A DNA stretch of 64,000 bases from Marinilabilia salmonicolor (GCF_003003035.1 NZ_PVTS01000008.1:62001-126000); one strand, 5' to 3'. Numbered from the stretch's first letter, positions 53,701-61,835 are shown. Numbers and translations are program-made. Notes: generated by a model not told the origin, from the letters alone.

Positions 53701-54945
53701 AATAAGGATTACTGGAAGAGAATTTTTGATGTTCCGGACAGTGAAATATGGGGTATCCGCCACAATTTGCGTAAGAAACTGATGGACTTCATCAGATTGC
53801 GTCTGGAGGGAAGTATGTCTAAACGACACGATTCACCCGGTCATATTGTGGAAGTACTCGATATCCTGGACGAGGATGCGCTAACGATTGGATTTGCCAG
53901 ACGGTTTGCTACCTACAAAAGGGCTCATTTGCTTTTCCGTGATCTGGAGAGATTGTCTGAAATAGTTAATGATTTCGAGCGGCCTGTTCAGTTTATTTTT
54001 GCCGGTAAAGCTCACCCTGCTGATGGCGGCGGACAGGCGCTAATCAAACAGATTGTGGAGATATCCAAACAACCTGAATTTATCGGGAAGATTATCTTTT
54101 TGGAAAATTACGATATGGAATTGGCCAAACGGCTGGTCAGTGGAGTGGATGTGTGGCTGAATACACCTACCAGACCTCTGGAAGCCTCCGGAACCAGTGG
54201 CCAGAAAGCTGAACTCAACGGAGTGCTGAACTTTAGTGTGCTGGATGGCTGGTGGTACGAAGGCTTTGAAGAGGAAGCCGGTTGGAGCCTTACGGAAAAG
54301 CGTTCTTTTGAAAATCAGGATTTTCAGGACGACCTGGATGCCGCCACTATTTACAGTATCCTTGAGAATGAGATTGTTCCTCTTTTTTACGATGTGGATA
54401 AGAATGATATTCCCACCGGATGGGTTCGCTATATCAAAAACTCTATTGCGCATATTGCACCTCAGTTTACTACCCGTCGTATGATTGATGATTACCTTGA
54501 CAGGTTTTACAATCCGATGTTTGAGCGACTGGAGAAGTTATGCTTCAACGAATGTGCTCTGGTGCATGACATTGCCGGCTGGAAGCGACATGTTGCTGCC
54601 GGCTGGAACGATATTGAACTTGTGGAGGTAAATATGCCGGATATTGCACGTCAGGAACTGGGTATCGGAGATGTTTATACAGTGGATGTTAAGCTCAATC
54701 TCAAACATCTGGAGGGTGTCGATGTGGGACTTGAAATGCTGATTGTGGAATCAGTAGAGGAGGAGTTTCCCCCGATTCTGCACAAAGAACCTTTTAAAGT
54801 GGTTAAAAAAGAAGGATCCGTTGTTCATTATGAAATGAATTACAAACTGAATCTTCCGGGTTCGTTTAAATTTGGAATCCGGATGTTTCCAAGGAATGAG
54901 TTTTTGCCCCATCAACAGGATTTCGGGCTGGTTCGCTGGTTCTGA
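50713..54945 (+). CDS. Glycogen synthase (GT3) - alpha-glucan phosphorylase (GT35) fusion protein
   Basis: This 1410-residue protein joins two opposed enzymes. Residues about 10-560 resemble eukaryotic-type GT3 glycogen synthase: FETSWEVCNKTGGIHTVLSS at the start, VIFIGPDVWRG, FTTHATVIGRSLA, HSMEKTTACNVDCFTTVS, and the E-x7-E site at E439/E447 (YYEPWGYTPQES). Such enzymes normally use UDP-glucose. From about 585 (HELTHNLWWSWNYP) a short-type alpha-glucan phosphorylase follows, with FSMEYGLNSVLKIYSGGLG, FHINEGHAALI, TTHTPVPAGHDKF, GFARRFATYKRA, and the PLP-Lys at K1165 in ASGTSGQKAELNG. Both halves keep their active-site motifs, so the chain may extend and phosphorolyse glucan. It is the last gene of the glycogen cluster before a terminator. 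Confidence 0.93.
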   Translation: MMDSFLKPDFVFETSWEVCNKTGGIHTVLSSKAGTLVEQFRDNVIFIGPDVWRGQHKNPEFLPDPALFPGWQDVLEREGLRVKTGRWNIPGQPVVFLVDFSPLVTRKNEILAGMWESFKLDSLSGQWDYVEPVLFGYAAGMVIESFYKFRIPDSEKVVAHFNEWMTGSGALYLRDNLLQVGTIFTTHATVIGRSLAGHGADIYEQLDEIDADSKAGELNVVAKHSMEKTTACNVDCFTTVSEITARECARFLSRDVDVVTPNGFNNGIVPVGEDYEVKRKKARARLTQVAEALLGIKVQENAMFIANSGRYEYRNKGADVFLDVLKKLNEDQSNDREILAFVLIPANTYGPRKDLMTRLSKGDGHDPLPNPFLTHGLNDIGYDPIINKIQDIHLNNTQQERVKLIFVPSYLNGDDGIFNVSYYDLLMGMDLTVFPSYYEPWGYTPQESVAFGVPTITTTLAGFGIWASGHSGGIADGVEIVPRTDSNYHEVVDRIADVVQQFSSEKPAAVDKYREKARDLSKLLEWELLIKNYYEAFDVALKEVNNRRDKFRSVKRDVRIRFVPETSPVPGWKKLVVKSRLPERIKVLHELTHNLWWSWNYPLMELFEAIDPEIWEEVRKNPVQLLDKVSFDRLTELASDKGFVEKLDVIYARFREYMDKDFTQNPRLAYFSMEYGLNSVLKIYSGGLGILAGDYLKEASDRGVKMVAVGLLYRFGYFTQTLSINGEQTAGYEAQDFSQLPLEEVRGEDGHALFVSIELPGRSLNAKVWKAQVGRVPLYLLDTDVDTNILGDRQITHQLYGGDWENRLKQEILLGMGGIRLLQALNAHVDIFHINEGHAALINVERLVNLVEQKYSFAEAMEIVRASSLFTTHTPVPAGHDKFEEDMFRIYLRHIPGKLNISWDDFMDMGREHHGGDEKFSMSVLAAKTSQEMNGVSALHGDVSRKMFRNLWSGYFPDELHVGHVTNGVHYGTWTVSEWQEYYKKVFGDDFLSDVSNKDYWKRIFDVPDSEIWGIRHNLRKKLMDFIRLRLEGSMSKRHDSPGHIVEVLDILDEDALTIGFARRFATYKRAHLLFRDLERLSEIVNDFERPVQFIFAGKAHPADGGGQALIKQIVEISKQPEFIGKIIFLENYDMELAKRLVSGVDVWLNTPTRPLEASGTSGQKAELNGVLNFSVLDGWWYEGFEEEAGWSLTEKRSFENQDFQDDLDAATIYSILENEIVPLFYDVDKNDIPTGWVRYIKNSIAHIAPQFTTRRMIDDYLDRFYNPMFERLEKLCFNECALVHDIAGWKRHVAAGWNDIELVEVNMPDIARQELGIGDVYTVDVKLNLKHLEGVDVGLEMLIVESVEEEFPPILHKEPFKVVKKEGSVVHYEMNYKLNLPGSFKFGIRMFPRNEFLPHQQDFGLVRWF

Positions 54946-54972
54946 TCCGTGATGTTTTCGGGGTAAGAAAGG

Positions 54973-55016
54973 AAAAGGGGTTGGTTTTCAATTTTTACGA
55001 AAACCAGCCCCTTTTT
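54973..55016. terminator. Bidirectional terminator between the fusion gene and glgB
   Basis: GGGGTTGGTTTTC (54977-54989) pairs with GAAAACCAGCCCC (54999-55011) with one G-T wobble. It is flanked by AAAA on the left and TTTTT on the right, so it can end both convergent transcripts. Confidence 0.88.
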
Positions 55017-55036
55017 ATTATTGGGTATTGTCACAA

Positions 55037-57055
55037 TTAATAAATGCTGGGCGTTGGTATTTTTTTCAGAATGAGTCCTGTTCGGTTTGGGATATAAAGT
55101 TTTAACTGATGTCCGTTGTTCGGATTTCCGCCTACAGGTTCCGTAAAGTATAGAATGTCCGGGTCTATTCGGTCAAAACCGCCGAATTCAGGATTGTCAG
55201 AATTCAACAGGATCTTATACTTACCCGGTGCCACGGGAATTCCGTAATCAGGGAATGATGTTTCCGGGTGAAAGTTAAAGACCATCAGGAAATCTCCTCT
55301 GTTGAAAACCAATATTTTATCGGTTTCATTGGCCAGGTTGAGATAGGCCGGCAAAGGATCCAGTAGATGCTCATTTACAATCAGGTTGACCATGGCTTGG
55401 TCAAAGCTGCCCAGCCATTCGTATTTCAGTTTTTTGTCGTCAGCAAGGCTCCATTGGCGTCTGGCGTATTTGTATGACCAGTTGTTGCCTTCCCGGGGGA
55501 AGTCAATCCACTCCGGGTGCCCGAATTCATTACCCATGAAGTTGAGGTAGCCTCCGTTAGCTGTAGTAAGTGTAATCAATCGGATAATCTTATGTAATGA
55601 AATGGCACGATCGATGATGAGGTTGGGGGTTTCCTTGCTCATGAAATCATACATTTCCTTGTCGGCAAGCCGGAAAATGATTGTCTTATCACCTACCAGG
55701 GCCTGGTCGTGCGATTCTGCGTACGAAATGGTGCGTTCCTCAGGGCGGTGTTGAGAAAGTTCATGAAAAAGAGCCTGCATATTCCAGGTCTCGTCCGGAT
55801 GATCCTTTATTAGTTTTATCCAAAAATCAGGAACTCCCATGGATAAACGAAAGTCAAATCCCAGACCCCCATCTTCAGGTGGGGCGCCAACACCCGGGAA
55901 GCCACTCATTTCCTCTGCTATGGAGATTGCATGTGGCTTCAACTGATGAATCAGATGGTTGGCCAGCATCAGATAGACAAGCGCATTCCGGTCCTGACTT
56001 CCGTCAAAATAGTCGTTGTAATTGGTGAAAGCTTTTTCCAGACCGTGGTGGGTATAGAGCATACTTGTTACACCGTCGAACCGATACCCGTCAAAGTGAA
56101 ACTCTTCAATCCAATAGCGGCAGTTTGACAGCAAAAAAGCCACAACCTCTCTTTTCCCGTAATCGAAACACCGTGAATCCCAGGCGGGATGAAAACCACG
56201 TCCACCCGGGTAGAAATATTGATCCAGTGTTCCGTCAAATCTGCTTAAGCCTTCTTCTTCATTTTTCACTGCATGTGAATGTACTATGTCCATGATGACA
56301 GCCATTCCCATTTCATGGGCTTTGTTGACAAGGTTTCGAAGTTCTTCCGGAGTGCCAAAACGACTGCTGGGTGCAAAGAAATTAGAAACATGATATCCGA
56401 AGCTGCCATAATATGGGTGTTCCTGGACGGCCATGAGCTGAATAACATTGTAGCCCGCTTCTTTAATCCGTGGAAGCACCTTTTCTGTAAATTCATTGTA
56501 GGTTCCTACTTTTTCATCTTCCTGAGCCATCCCCACATGAGCCTCATAGATGAGCGGATGTTTGATTTCCGGATGAAAATCCTTGTCGGTCCAGATAAAG
56601 GGTTCTTCGGGGTGCCACACCTGGGCACTGAAAAGCAGTGTTTCCGGATCCTGGACTACTCTGCGGGCATATGCCGGCAGACGGAAGCCTGATCCGAACT
56701 CCCATTCCACGAAAAGTTTGAAATAATCACCGTGTTTGAACGTGATTTTTGGCAGGAAGATCTCCCATATTCCATGGTCTTTCTGTTGGAGACGATAGGT
56801 TTTGTTGGGTTTCCAGTCACAAAAGTCGCCGATGAGGTAGATGGCTGATGCATTGGGAGCCCATTCGCGAAAAACCCATCCTTCACTGTAGGGGTGCAGA
56901 CCAAAGAAGTGATGGTTACCTGCAAAATGAACGAGCCCGTCGCGGGAATCGGTTATCTCATCAAGAATATCGTTGTATTCGGTTACAGTGGCTTCGATGG
57001 CTCCACGATGAGGAGCCAGCCATCCGTCTTTTTCGATTAAGGGAATTTTTTTCAT
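55037..57055 (-). CDS. glgB: 1,4-alpha-glucan branching enzyme
   Basis: GlgB makes alpha-1,6 branches in glycogen. The protein (672 residues from the ATG at 57055) has an N-terminal CBM48 domain (about 40-150, FREWAPNASAIYLIGDFCDW), a GH13 barrel with DIVHSHAVKNEEEG, the nucleophile Asp in GYRFDGVTSMLY, the Glu in SIAEEMSGFPG and the Asp in SYAESHDQALVGDKT, and a C-terminal beta domain. The sequence resembles the eukaryotic-type branching enzymes (GH13_8), matching the eukaryotic-type GT3 synthase of the neighbouring cluster. It converges on that cluster. Confidence 0.95.
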   Translation of the reverse strand: MKKIPLIEKDGWLAPHRGAIEATVTEYNDILDEITDSRDGLVHFAGNHHFFGLHPYSEGWVFREWAPNASAIYLIGDFCDWKPNKTYRLQQKDHGIWEIFLPKITFKHGDYFKLFVEWEFGSGFRLPAYARRVVQDPETLLFSAQVWHPEEPFIWTDKDFHPEIKHPLIYEAHVGMAQEDEKVGTYNEFTEKVLPRIKEAGYNVIQLMAVQEHPYYGSFGYHVSNFFAPSSRFGTPEELRNLVNKAHEMGMAVIMDIVHSHAVKNEEEGLSRFDGTLDQYFYPGGRGFHPAWDSRCFDYGKREVVAFLLSNCRYWIEEFHFDGYRFDGVTSMLYTHHGLEKAFTNYNDYFDGSQDRNALVYLMLANHLIHQLKPHAISIAEEMSGFPGVGAPPEDGGLGFDFRLSMGVPDFWIKLIKDHPDETWNMQALFHELSQHRPEERTISYAESHDQALVGDKTIIFRLADKEMYDFMSKETPNLIIDRAISLHKIIRLITLTTANGGYLNFMGNEFGHPEWIDFPREGNNWSYKYARRQWSLADDKKLKYEWLGSFDQAMVNLIVNEHLLDPLPAYLNLANETDKILVFNRGDFLMVFNFHPETSFPDYGIPVAPGKYKILLNSDNPEFGGFDRIDPDILYFTEPVGGNPNNGHQLKLYIPNRTGLILKKIPTPSIY

Positions 57056-57114
57056 AATACTGGCTTTATCTTGCAATATACTATAATTGCAGATAAAGGG
57101 CAGGATTGATTTAC

Positions 57115-57873
57115 TTAAAAAATACCTTTCCTTTTGAGATTTTCAATGTCTTCAGGGGTGTCAACGGACCAGCTTTCAAATTCTGTTTTACGAGTGGAGA
57201 TGATGTAGCCGTTTTCGAGCCATCTTAATTGTTCCAGTGATTCTGCTTTCTCAAGTATGCCTTGCGGGAGCATTGTGATGTCTCTGAGTACGTCGGTTCT
57301 GTAGGCGTACAAGCCAATGTGAATAAAGTATTCGTGCTTCTCATGCCACTCATTTTTCGGGACATTTCGAAAATAAGGAATCGGAGAGCGACTAAAATAG
57401 AGTGCCTGGGCATTTTTGTTTAAAACAACTTTTGGTTTATTGGGGTCAAAAAGTTCCTCGCTGTTTTTTAGCGGTTTTACCAGAGTTGCAATTTCTGTAT
57501 CCGCATTGTGAAAGCAGGAGGTAAGTTTTTCAATTTGTTCCGGATGAATAAAAGGTTCATCTCCCTGAATGTTAACCACCACTTTGTAGTTTTTGCCGGA
57601 TTCTTTTTCCACCTTGTTGAGTGCCTCGGTACATCGGTCTGTGCCGCTTTGGTGGTCTTCAGAGGTCATTACCACTTTTCCCCCGAAAGCTTTTACTGCG
57701 TCGAAGATTCGCTGATCGTCGGTTGCTACCACTACCTGGCTCAGCACTTGTGAAGTCTGATTGTAAACCCGTTGAATCATGGAGAAACCTCCGATGTCGG
57801 CCAGTGGCTTTCCCGGGAATCTTGTGGATGCGTAACGGGCGGGAATGACTCCTAAAATATCATCTTTGTTCAT
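57115..57873 (-). CDS. kdsB: 3-deoxy-manno-octulosonate cytidylyltransferase
   Basis: KdsB activates Kdo as CMP-Kdo for the inner core of lipopolysaccharide. The 252-residue protein has VIPARYASTRFPGKPLADI at the N-terminus, TSEDHQSGTDRCTEAL, VNIQGDEPFIHPEQI and the C-terminal SVDTPEDIE. It links functionally with the lpx genes. It is divergent from the sigma-54 activator gene, with 171 bp between them. Confidence 0.96.
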   Translation of the reverse strand: MNKDDILGVIPARYASTRFPGKPLADIGGFSMIQRVYNQTSQVLSQVVVATDDQRIFDAVKAFGGKVVMTSEDHQSGTDRCTEALNKVEKESGKNYKVVVNIQGDEPFIHPEQIEKLTSCFHNADTEIATLVKPLKNSEELFDPNKPKVVLNKNAQALYFSRSPIPYFRNVPKNEWHEKHEYFIHIGLYAYRTDVLRDITMLPQGILEKAESLEQLRWLENGYIISTRKTEFESWSVDTPEDIENLKRKGIF

Positions 57874-57982
57874 CTTGTGTCAGTTTAAAGTGATTTTCCG
57901 GATAAATATTGTATTTGATGGTCCGAAAGCAGGGTAAAATTACTATTTTGTTTGGAGAATTTCTATTTTCGGGAGTTTCCAA

Positions 57983-58013
57983 ATTGAAAAACAGATGAAG
58001 AATTGTAACTTTG
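57983..58013 (+). promoter_or_regulatory. Promoter of the sigma-54 activator - lptE - secG operon
   Basis: ATTG (57983-57986), a 19-bp spacer and TAACTTTG (58006-58013) fit the Bacteroidota promoter (TTTG, 19-21 bp, TAnnTTTG) with one mismatch at -33. The start codon is 31 bp downstream. Confidence 0.6.
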
Positions 58014-58044
58014 TCAGTTGGTACTGAAAAAATAGCAGTTAAAT

Positions 58045-59319
58045 ATGGTCAATATTCAGCAAATCAAGCAACGGTTTGGAATTATAGGTAATTCAGAAGC
58101 CCTCAACAGAGCCATTGATGTTGCCGTTCAGGTGGCGCCAACAGATTTGTCGGTGCTTATTACCGGGGAGAGTGGTACCGGAAAGGAGTCTTTTCCGCAA
58201 ATCATTCATCAGCATAGTATCCGCAAGCATGGTGCCTATGTGGCGGTAAACTGTGGTGCCATTCCGGAAGGTACTATCGATTCGGAGCTTTTTGGCCATG
58301 AAAAGGGAGCTTTTACAGGAGCTTACTCCGACCGCAAAGGGTATTTTGAGGAAGCCAATGAGGGAACTATTTTTTTGGATGAAATAGGGGAATTGCCTCT
58401 TGCGACTCAGGTGCGCTTGTTGCGTGTGCTTGAAACAGGGGAGTTTATGAGGGTCGGGTCCTCCCGTATTCTCAAGACGAATGTTCGGGTGGTGGCTGCG
58501 ACCAATGTTAACCTGGAAAAAGCCATACAGGAAGGAGAGTTTCGTGAGGATTTGTTTTACCGGCTCAACTCGGTGCCTATAATAATTCCTCCTTTGCGCG
58601 ACAGGGTTGAGGATATCTATCTGTTGTTTCGTAAGTTTGCCTCCGATTTTGCCGATCGATACCGTATGCCGGCAGTGAAGCTGGATGAAGGTGCCAGAGA
58701 GATGCTTGAACGCTACCGCTGGCCCGGAAACATCAGGCAGTTGAAGAATATTACCGAGCAGATTTCTATCATTGAGAAGGAGCGGGTGTTGACTGCCGCA
58801 GATATGGAGAAATACCTGCCTTATCATTCAGGTGGAAACCTGCCTGCCATTGTTGGAAGCAAAGAAAGTTCAAAAGGGACCGATTTCTCCAATGAGAGGG
58901 AAATTCTGTACAAAGTGCTTTTTGATATGAAGCGCGATATGAATGACCTAAAAAAACTGGTGCTGGAAATCATGCAACATGGCAATGAAGTGAGCCTGAA
59001 AGGAGAAAATGCCGAGATCATTCAGAATCTTTATCAGGAAACGGGAGAAGATTTGCATCGTGCAGCCCCTGTGGTGAATCAGGGAGCTGTGGTGCCTTAC
59101 AATAAAAATAATTCTACGGCTCCGGTTCATGATGATCATCACATTGAAGATACCGAGGAGTTTGTGGAAGAATCACTTTCTTTGGAAGAGAAAGAGGTGG
59201 AACTCATTCAAAAGGCACTGGAGAAACATGGGGGAAGACGTAAGAATGCTGCCAAAGAACTGGGGATTTCGGAGCGAACGCTTTATCGAAAAATAAAAGA
59301 ACATAATATTGACGGATAA
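58045..59319 (+). CDS. Sigma-54-dependent transcriptional activator without receiver domain
   Basis: The 424-residue protein starts almost directly with the AAA+ domain (about 10-245): Walker A TGESGTGKES, the GAFTGA sigma-54 contact loop (KGAFTGAYSDRKG), Walker B TIFLDEIGELP and the Arg finger in FREDLFYRLNSVP. A linker of about 115 residues follows, with a coiled coil and a His-rich acidic part (DDHHIEDTEEFVEES). It ends in a Fis-type HTH (GGRRKNAAKELGISERTLYRK). There is no receiver or sensory domain, so its activity must be controlled by level or by partners. It overlaps the lptE start (TAATG). I recall the same gene order in other Bacteroidota. Confidence 0.92.
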   Translation: MVNIQQIKQRFGIIGNSEALNRAIDVAVQVAPTDLSVLITGESGTGKESFPQIIHQHSIRKHGAYVAVNCGAIPEGTIDSELFGHEKGAFTGAYSDRKGYFEEANEGTIFLDEIGELPLATQVRLLRVLETGEFMRVGSSRILKTNVRVVAATNVNLEKAIQEGEFREDLFYRLNSVPIIIPPLRDRVEDIYLLFRKFASDFADRYRMPAVKLDEGAREMLERYRWPGNIRQLKNITEQISIIEKERVLTAADMEKYLPYHSGGNLPAIVGSKESSKGTDFSNEREILYKVLFDMKRDMNDLKKLVLEIMQHGNEVSLKGENAEIIQNLYQETGEDLHRAAPVVNQGAVVPYNKNNSTAPVHDDHHIEDTEEFVEESLSLEEKEVELIQKALEKHGGRRKNAAKELGISERTLYRKIKEHNIDG

Positions 59320-59840
59320 TGATTAAAAGAAGAATAAATATGGCATTGGCGGCTTTTATGTTGCTGCTGTTACCTGTGCTGCAGGGATGTGCCATTCAGG
59401 TTACATTTGACGGGGCTTCCATTCCGGAAAATGTGAATACGGCCTCGGTACAGCTGTTCGAGAATCGTGCTGCCTATGTAAACCCTGTTCTCAGCCAGAC
59501 TTTTACCGAAGGATTAAAGGATCGCATTATCAATGGATCAAGGCTTACTTTGGCTGATGGTACCGGTGATGTGGATTTTTCCGGAGAAATTACAGGTTAC
59601 GATACAGAGCCCCTGGCCATTCAGGCAGATGCAGTTTCTACCGAAACCCGGCTCACGGTCAGAATTAATGTGAGATATGAGAATTTTAAAGACCCGGAGA
59701 AAAGCTGGGAGTCTTCTTTCTCGGCCTATCGTGACTTCCCCAGTGAGCAAAACATCACTGCTATTGAGGGAGAACTGGTTGATGAGATCGTAGAGGAACT
59801 AACTGAAAACATTTTTAATAAAGCTTTCGCCGACTGGTAA
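59319..59840 (+). CDS. lptE: LptE-family outer-membrane lipoprotein
   Basis: The 173-residue protein has a lipoprotein signal and lipobox LQGC (lipidated C24). It then shows the LptE-like pattern of a small alpha/beta domain: VTFDGASIPENVNTASVQLF, SQTFTEGLKDRIIN, DVDFSGEITGYD and a C-terminal helix (VDEIVEELTENIFNKAF). LptE plugs the LptD barrel and helps place lipopolysaccharide on the cell surface. It is translationally coupled to the activator gene (TAATG) and followed 12 bp later by the TPR-like gene. Confidence 0.85.
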   Translation: MIKRRINMALAAFMLLLLPVLQGCAIQVTFDGASIPENVNTASVQLFENRAAYVNPVLSQTFTEGLKDRIINGSRLTLADGTGDVDFSGEITGYDTEPLAIQADAVSTETRLTVRINVRYENFKDPEKSWESSFSAYRDFPSEQNITAIEGELVDEIVEELTENIFNKAFADW

Positions 59841-59852
59841 AAATATTGCTCT

Positions 59853-60869
59853 ATGAGCCGCATACGTTTAATTGATTATCTCTCTCATCCTGATAAGCTG
59901 GACGAAAAATCCCTTGATACATTACGGGAAGCGCTGGATGCGTACCCGTTTTTTCAGGCGGGACGTATGTTGTGGGTTAAAAATCTTTATCAGTTAGATC
60001 ATATCCGGTACAATAATGAGTTAAAACTATCGGCTGCTTTTATTCCCGACCGATCAAAACTTTTTTTCCTTATCAATGATGCTTTTTCATCTCTTTCGAC
60101 ACCGGAAGATGAAGATGAGGAGGTGCAGGATGCGGCTGTTTCTCCTGATGTTACCGCTTCAGGCGGAAATACTGCTGATGAGGAGCTGGTGTTGCCTGAC
60201 AAACCGGAAGAAACAGATGACTCAGAAAACGGGATTGACCGGGTGGTAGGTGCAGAGGCCAACTATTTTGACGTGGATGATTCCTTCACGACCTCTTCGG
60301 GAAACCTGGTTGATTTTTCTCTTTCAAGAAGTGAGGATAATGAAAGCCTGACAGAACAGCCGGAGGAAGCTGCGGGAGAAAATCAGTCCCCTGCGGAAGC
60401 AGATTTCCTTGATTTAGAAAAGGAGGTAATCTCCTCTGCCTACTCTTTGGAGACAGTCGTGCCGCCGGATGAGCCGGATTTTTCTACACCCCATTCATTT
60501 TCCGAATGGCTGGATTTGATGAAATATCAGTCTGCAGAAAGTTCTTCTCCCGTGAAAGAGCAGGATACGTCAGGGATTAAGAAACCGGGCAAGATGGATT
60601 TGATTGATAATTTTTTGAATAGTGGTGGAAGTCAAAAACGTATCGTTCCAAAGGAGTCGGGAGAAAGTTCAAATGAGGATTTTTCAGCCCGTAGTGTTGT
60701 GGAGAGTGATGATCTGATGACCGAAACACTGGCCAATATCCATATCAAACAAAAAAGATATCAGAAAGCAGTGGAGATATTCGAACGTTTGCGCTTGAAA
60801 TATCCCGAAAAAAGTGTTTACTTTGCACGTCGTATAAAAGAGATGGAAGATCTTATTAATAATCAGTAA
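59853..60869 (+). CDS. TPR-like protein with acidic disordered centre (unknown function)
   Basis: The 338-residue protein has a conserved-looking N-terminal domain (about 1-80, LDTLREALDAYPFFQAGRML). A long acidic Ser/Glu/Asp-rich centre (about 85-280) is probably disordered. A C-terminal helical pair (about 290-338, HIKQKRYQKAVEIFERL) resembles a tetratricopeptide repeat. There is no signal peptide or membrane helix. It sits between lptE and secG in a tight operon (12-bp gaps on either side), which suggests an envelope-related or housekeeping role, but the sequence does not say which. Confidence 0.8.
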   Translation: MSRIRLIDYLSHPDKLDEKSLDTLREALDAYPFFQAGRMLWVKNLYQLDHIRYNNELKLSAAFIPDRSKLFFLINDAFSSLSTPEDEDEEVQDAAVSPDVTASGGNTADEELVLPDKPEETDDSENGIDRVVGAEANYFDVDDSFTTSSGNLVDFSLSRSEDNESLTEQPEEAAGENQSPAEADFLDLEKEVISSAYSLETVVPPDEPDFSTPHSFSEWLDLMKYQSAESSSPVKEQDTSGIKKPGKMDLIDNFLNSGGSQKRIVPKESGESSNEDFSARSVVESDDLMTETLANIHIKQKRYQKAVEIFERLRLKYPEKSVYFARRIKEMEDLINNQ

Positions 60870-60880
60870 TTAAGAAAGAT

Positions 60881-61234
60881 ATGTATCAGTTTGTTTCAGT
60901 TTTGGTAATTCTGGTGAGTATATTGTTGGTTTTGATAGTACTTGTTCAGAATTCCAAAGGTGGTGGTCTGGCCTCCAATTTTTCGGCCTCTAATCAGGTA
61001 ATGGGAGTGCGTAAAACGGCCGACTTCCTTGAAAAGGCTACCTGGTCTTTAGCCGGTGGTCTGCTGGTTCTCGCTTTTGTTTCAGTTATGGTATTGCCAC
61101 GAGGAGAGATGCAATCGGGAGCTGCAATTGATGAAGAAATTCAAAATATGAATGTTCCTTCTCAGGAATTGCCGGACTTTGGTGTGGGTGGCGAGGATGC
61201 TGCTACACAAGAGACTGCCGGGGATAGCCTGTAA
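60881..61234 (+). CDS. secG: Protein translocase subunit SecG
   Basis: SecG assists SecYE in moving proteins through the inner membrane. The 117-residue protein has two transmembrane helices (about 3-22 and 53-72) joined by the family loop LVQNSKGGGLASNF and FLEKATWSLAGG. An acidic C-terminal extension of about 40 residues (EEIQNMNVPSQELPDFG) follows. It ends the operon before a strong terminator. The rest of the 298-bp gap up to groES (61293-61532) holds no clear feature. Confidence 0.94.
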   Translation: MYQFVSVLVILVSILLVLIVLVQNSKGGGLASNFSASNQVMGVRKTADFLEKATWSLAGGLLVLAFVSVMVLPRGEMQSGAAIDEEIQNMNVPSQELPDFGVGGEDAATQETAGDSL

Positions 61235-61259
61235 GAAGCATTTCAAAGGAAAAAATGAC

Positions 61260-61292
61260 AGAGTGTCAGCAGGTGCTGACACTCTTTTTTTT
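61260..61292 (+). terminator. Intrinsic terminator after secG
   Basis: The 11-bp perfect stem AGAGTGTCAGC/GCTGACACTCT with an AGGT loop (61260-61285) is followed by a run of T residues to 61292. Confidence 0.9.
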
Positions 61293-61532
61293 GCTCTTTT
61301 TTGAAGGGAGTCTCAAGGGGGTGTTGTTAAGTTGTTGATTCTTACCGATTATTCTGGGTGAGTGAGCGATTATTCGGAATTTATCCTGTGACAGGATTGA
61401 TGTCTGCTTGTTGAGAATTGTGCAAAAATGTCTGCTTTTCCATGGGGAATACTCCCTTTGGGCCTTTGGCATAGTTTGTGAATAAACAGGCTTCGGAATA
61501 ATTAATTTGTTTAACGTCTAAATGAAATAGAA

Positions 61533-61811
61533 ATGTCAACATTGAAAGGTAAAATTCTTGCCGGTAAGGTTTTGGTAAAACCACAGGCAGCCGAAGAAAA
61601 GACTTCAAGCGGAATTATCATTCCCGATTCAGCAAAAGAAAAGCCATTGAAAGGTGAAGTAGTGCTGACCGGGGCCGATAAAAAAGACGAGCCTATGGAA
61701 GTTAAACCCGGTGATGTGGTTTTGTATGGTAAGTATGCCGGAACAGAACTGAATATCGACGGTGAGGATTTTTTGCTCATCTCACAATCCGACATTCTTT
61801 ACATTGCTTAA
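61533..61811 (+). CDS. groES: Co-chaperonin GroES
   Basis: GroES caps the GroEL chamber during protein folding. The 92-residue protein has GKILAGKVLVKPQAAEE at the N-terminus, the mobile loop EEKTSSGIIIPDSAKEKP, and PGDVVLYGKYAGTEL. I find no CIRCE (HrcA) operator upstream, so heat control, if any, uses another system. groEL follows after 72 bp. Confidence 0.97.
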   Translation: MSTLKGKILAGKVLVKPQAAEEKTSSGIIIPDSAKEKPLKGEVVLTGADKKDEPMEVKPGDVVLYGKYAGTELNIDGEDFLLISQSDILYIA

Positions 61812-61835
61812 TTAAGGATTTGAATATTTCGGTAG

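Noticed and set aside
61293-61532. Possible CIRCE (HrcA) operator or sigma-54 promoter before groES
   Set aside because: No TTAGCACTC-N9-GAGTGCTAA is present. TTGGCATAG near 61468 resembles a -24 element, but no TGC stands at the -12 distance.
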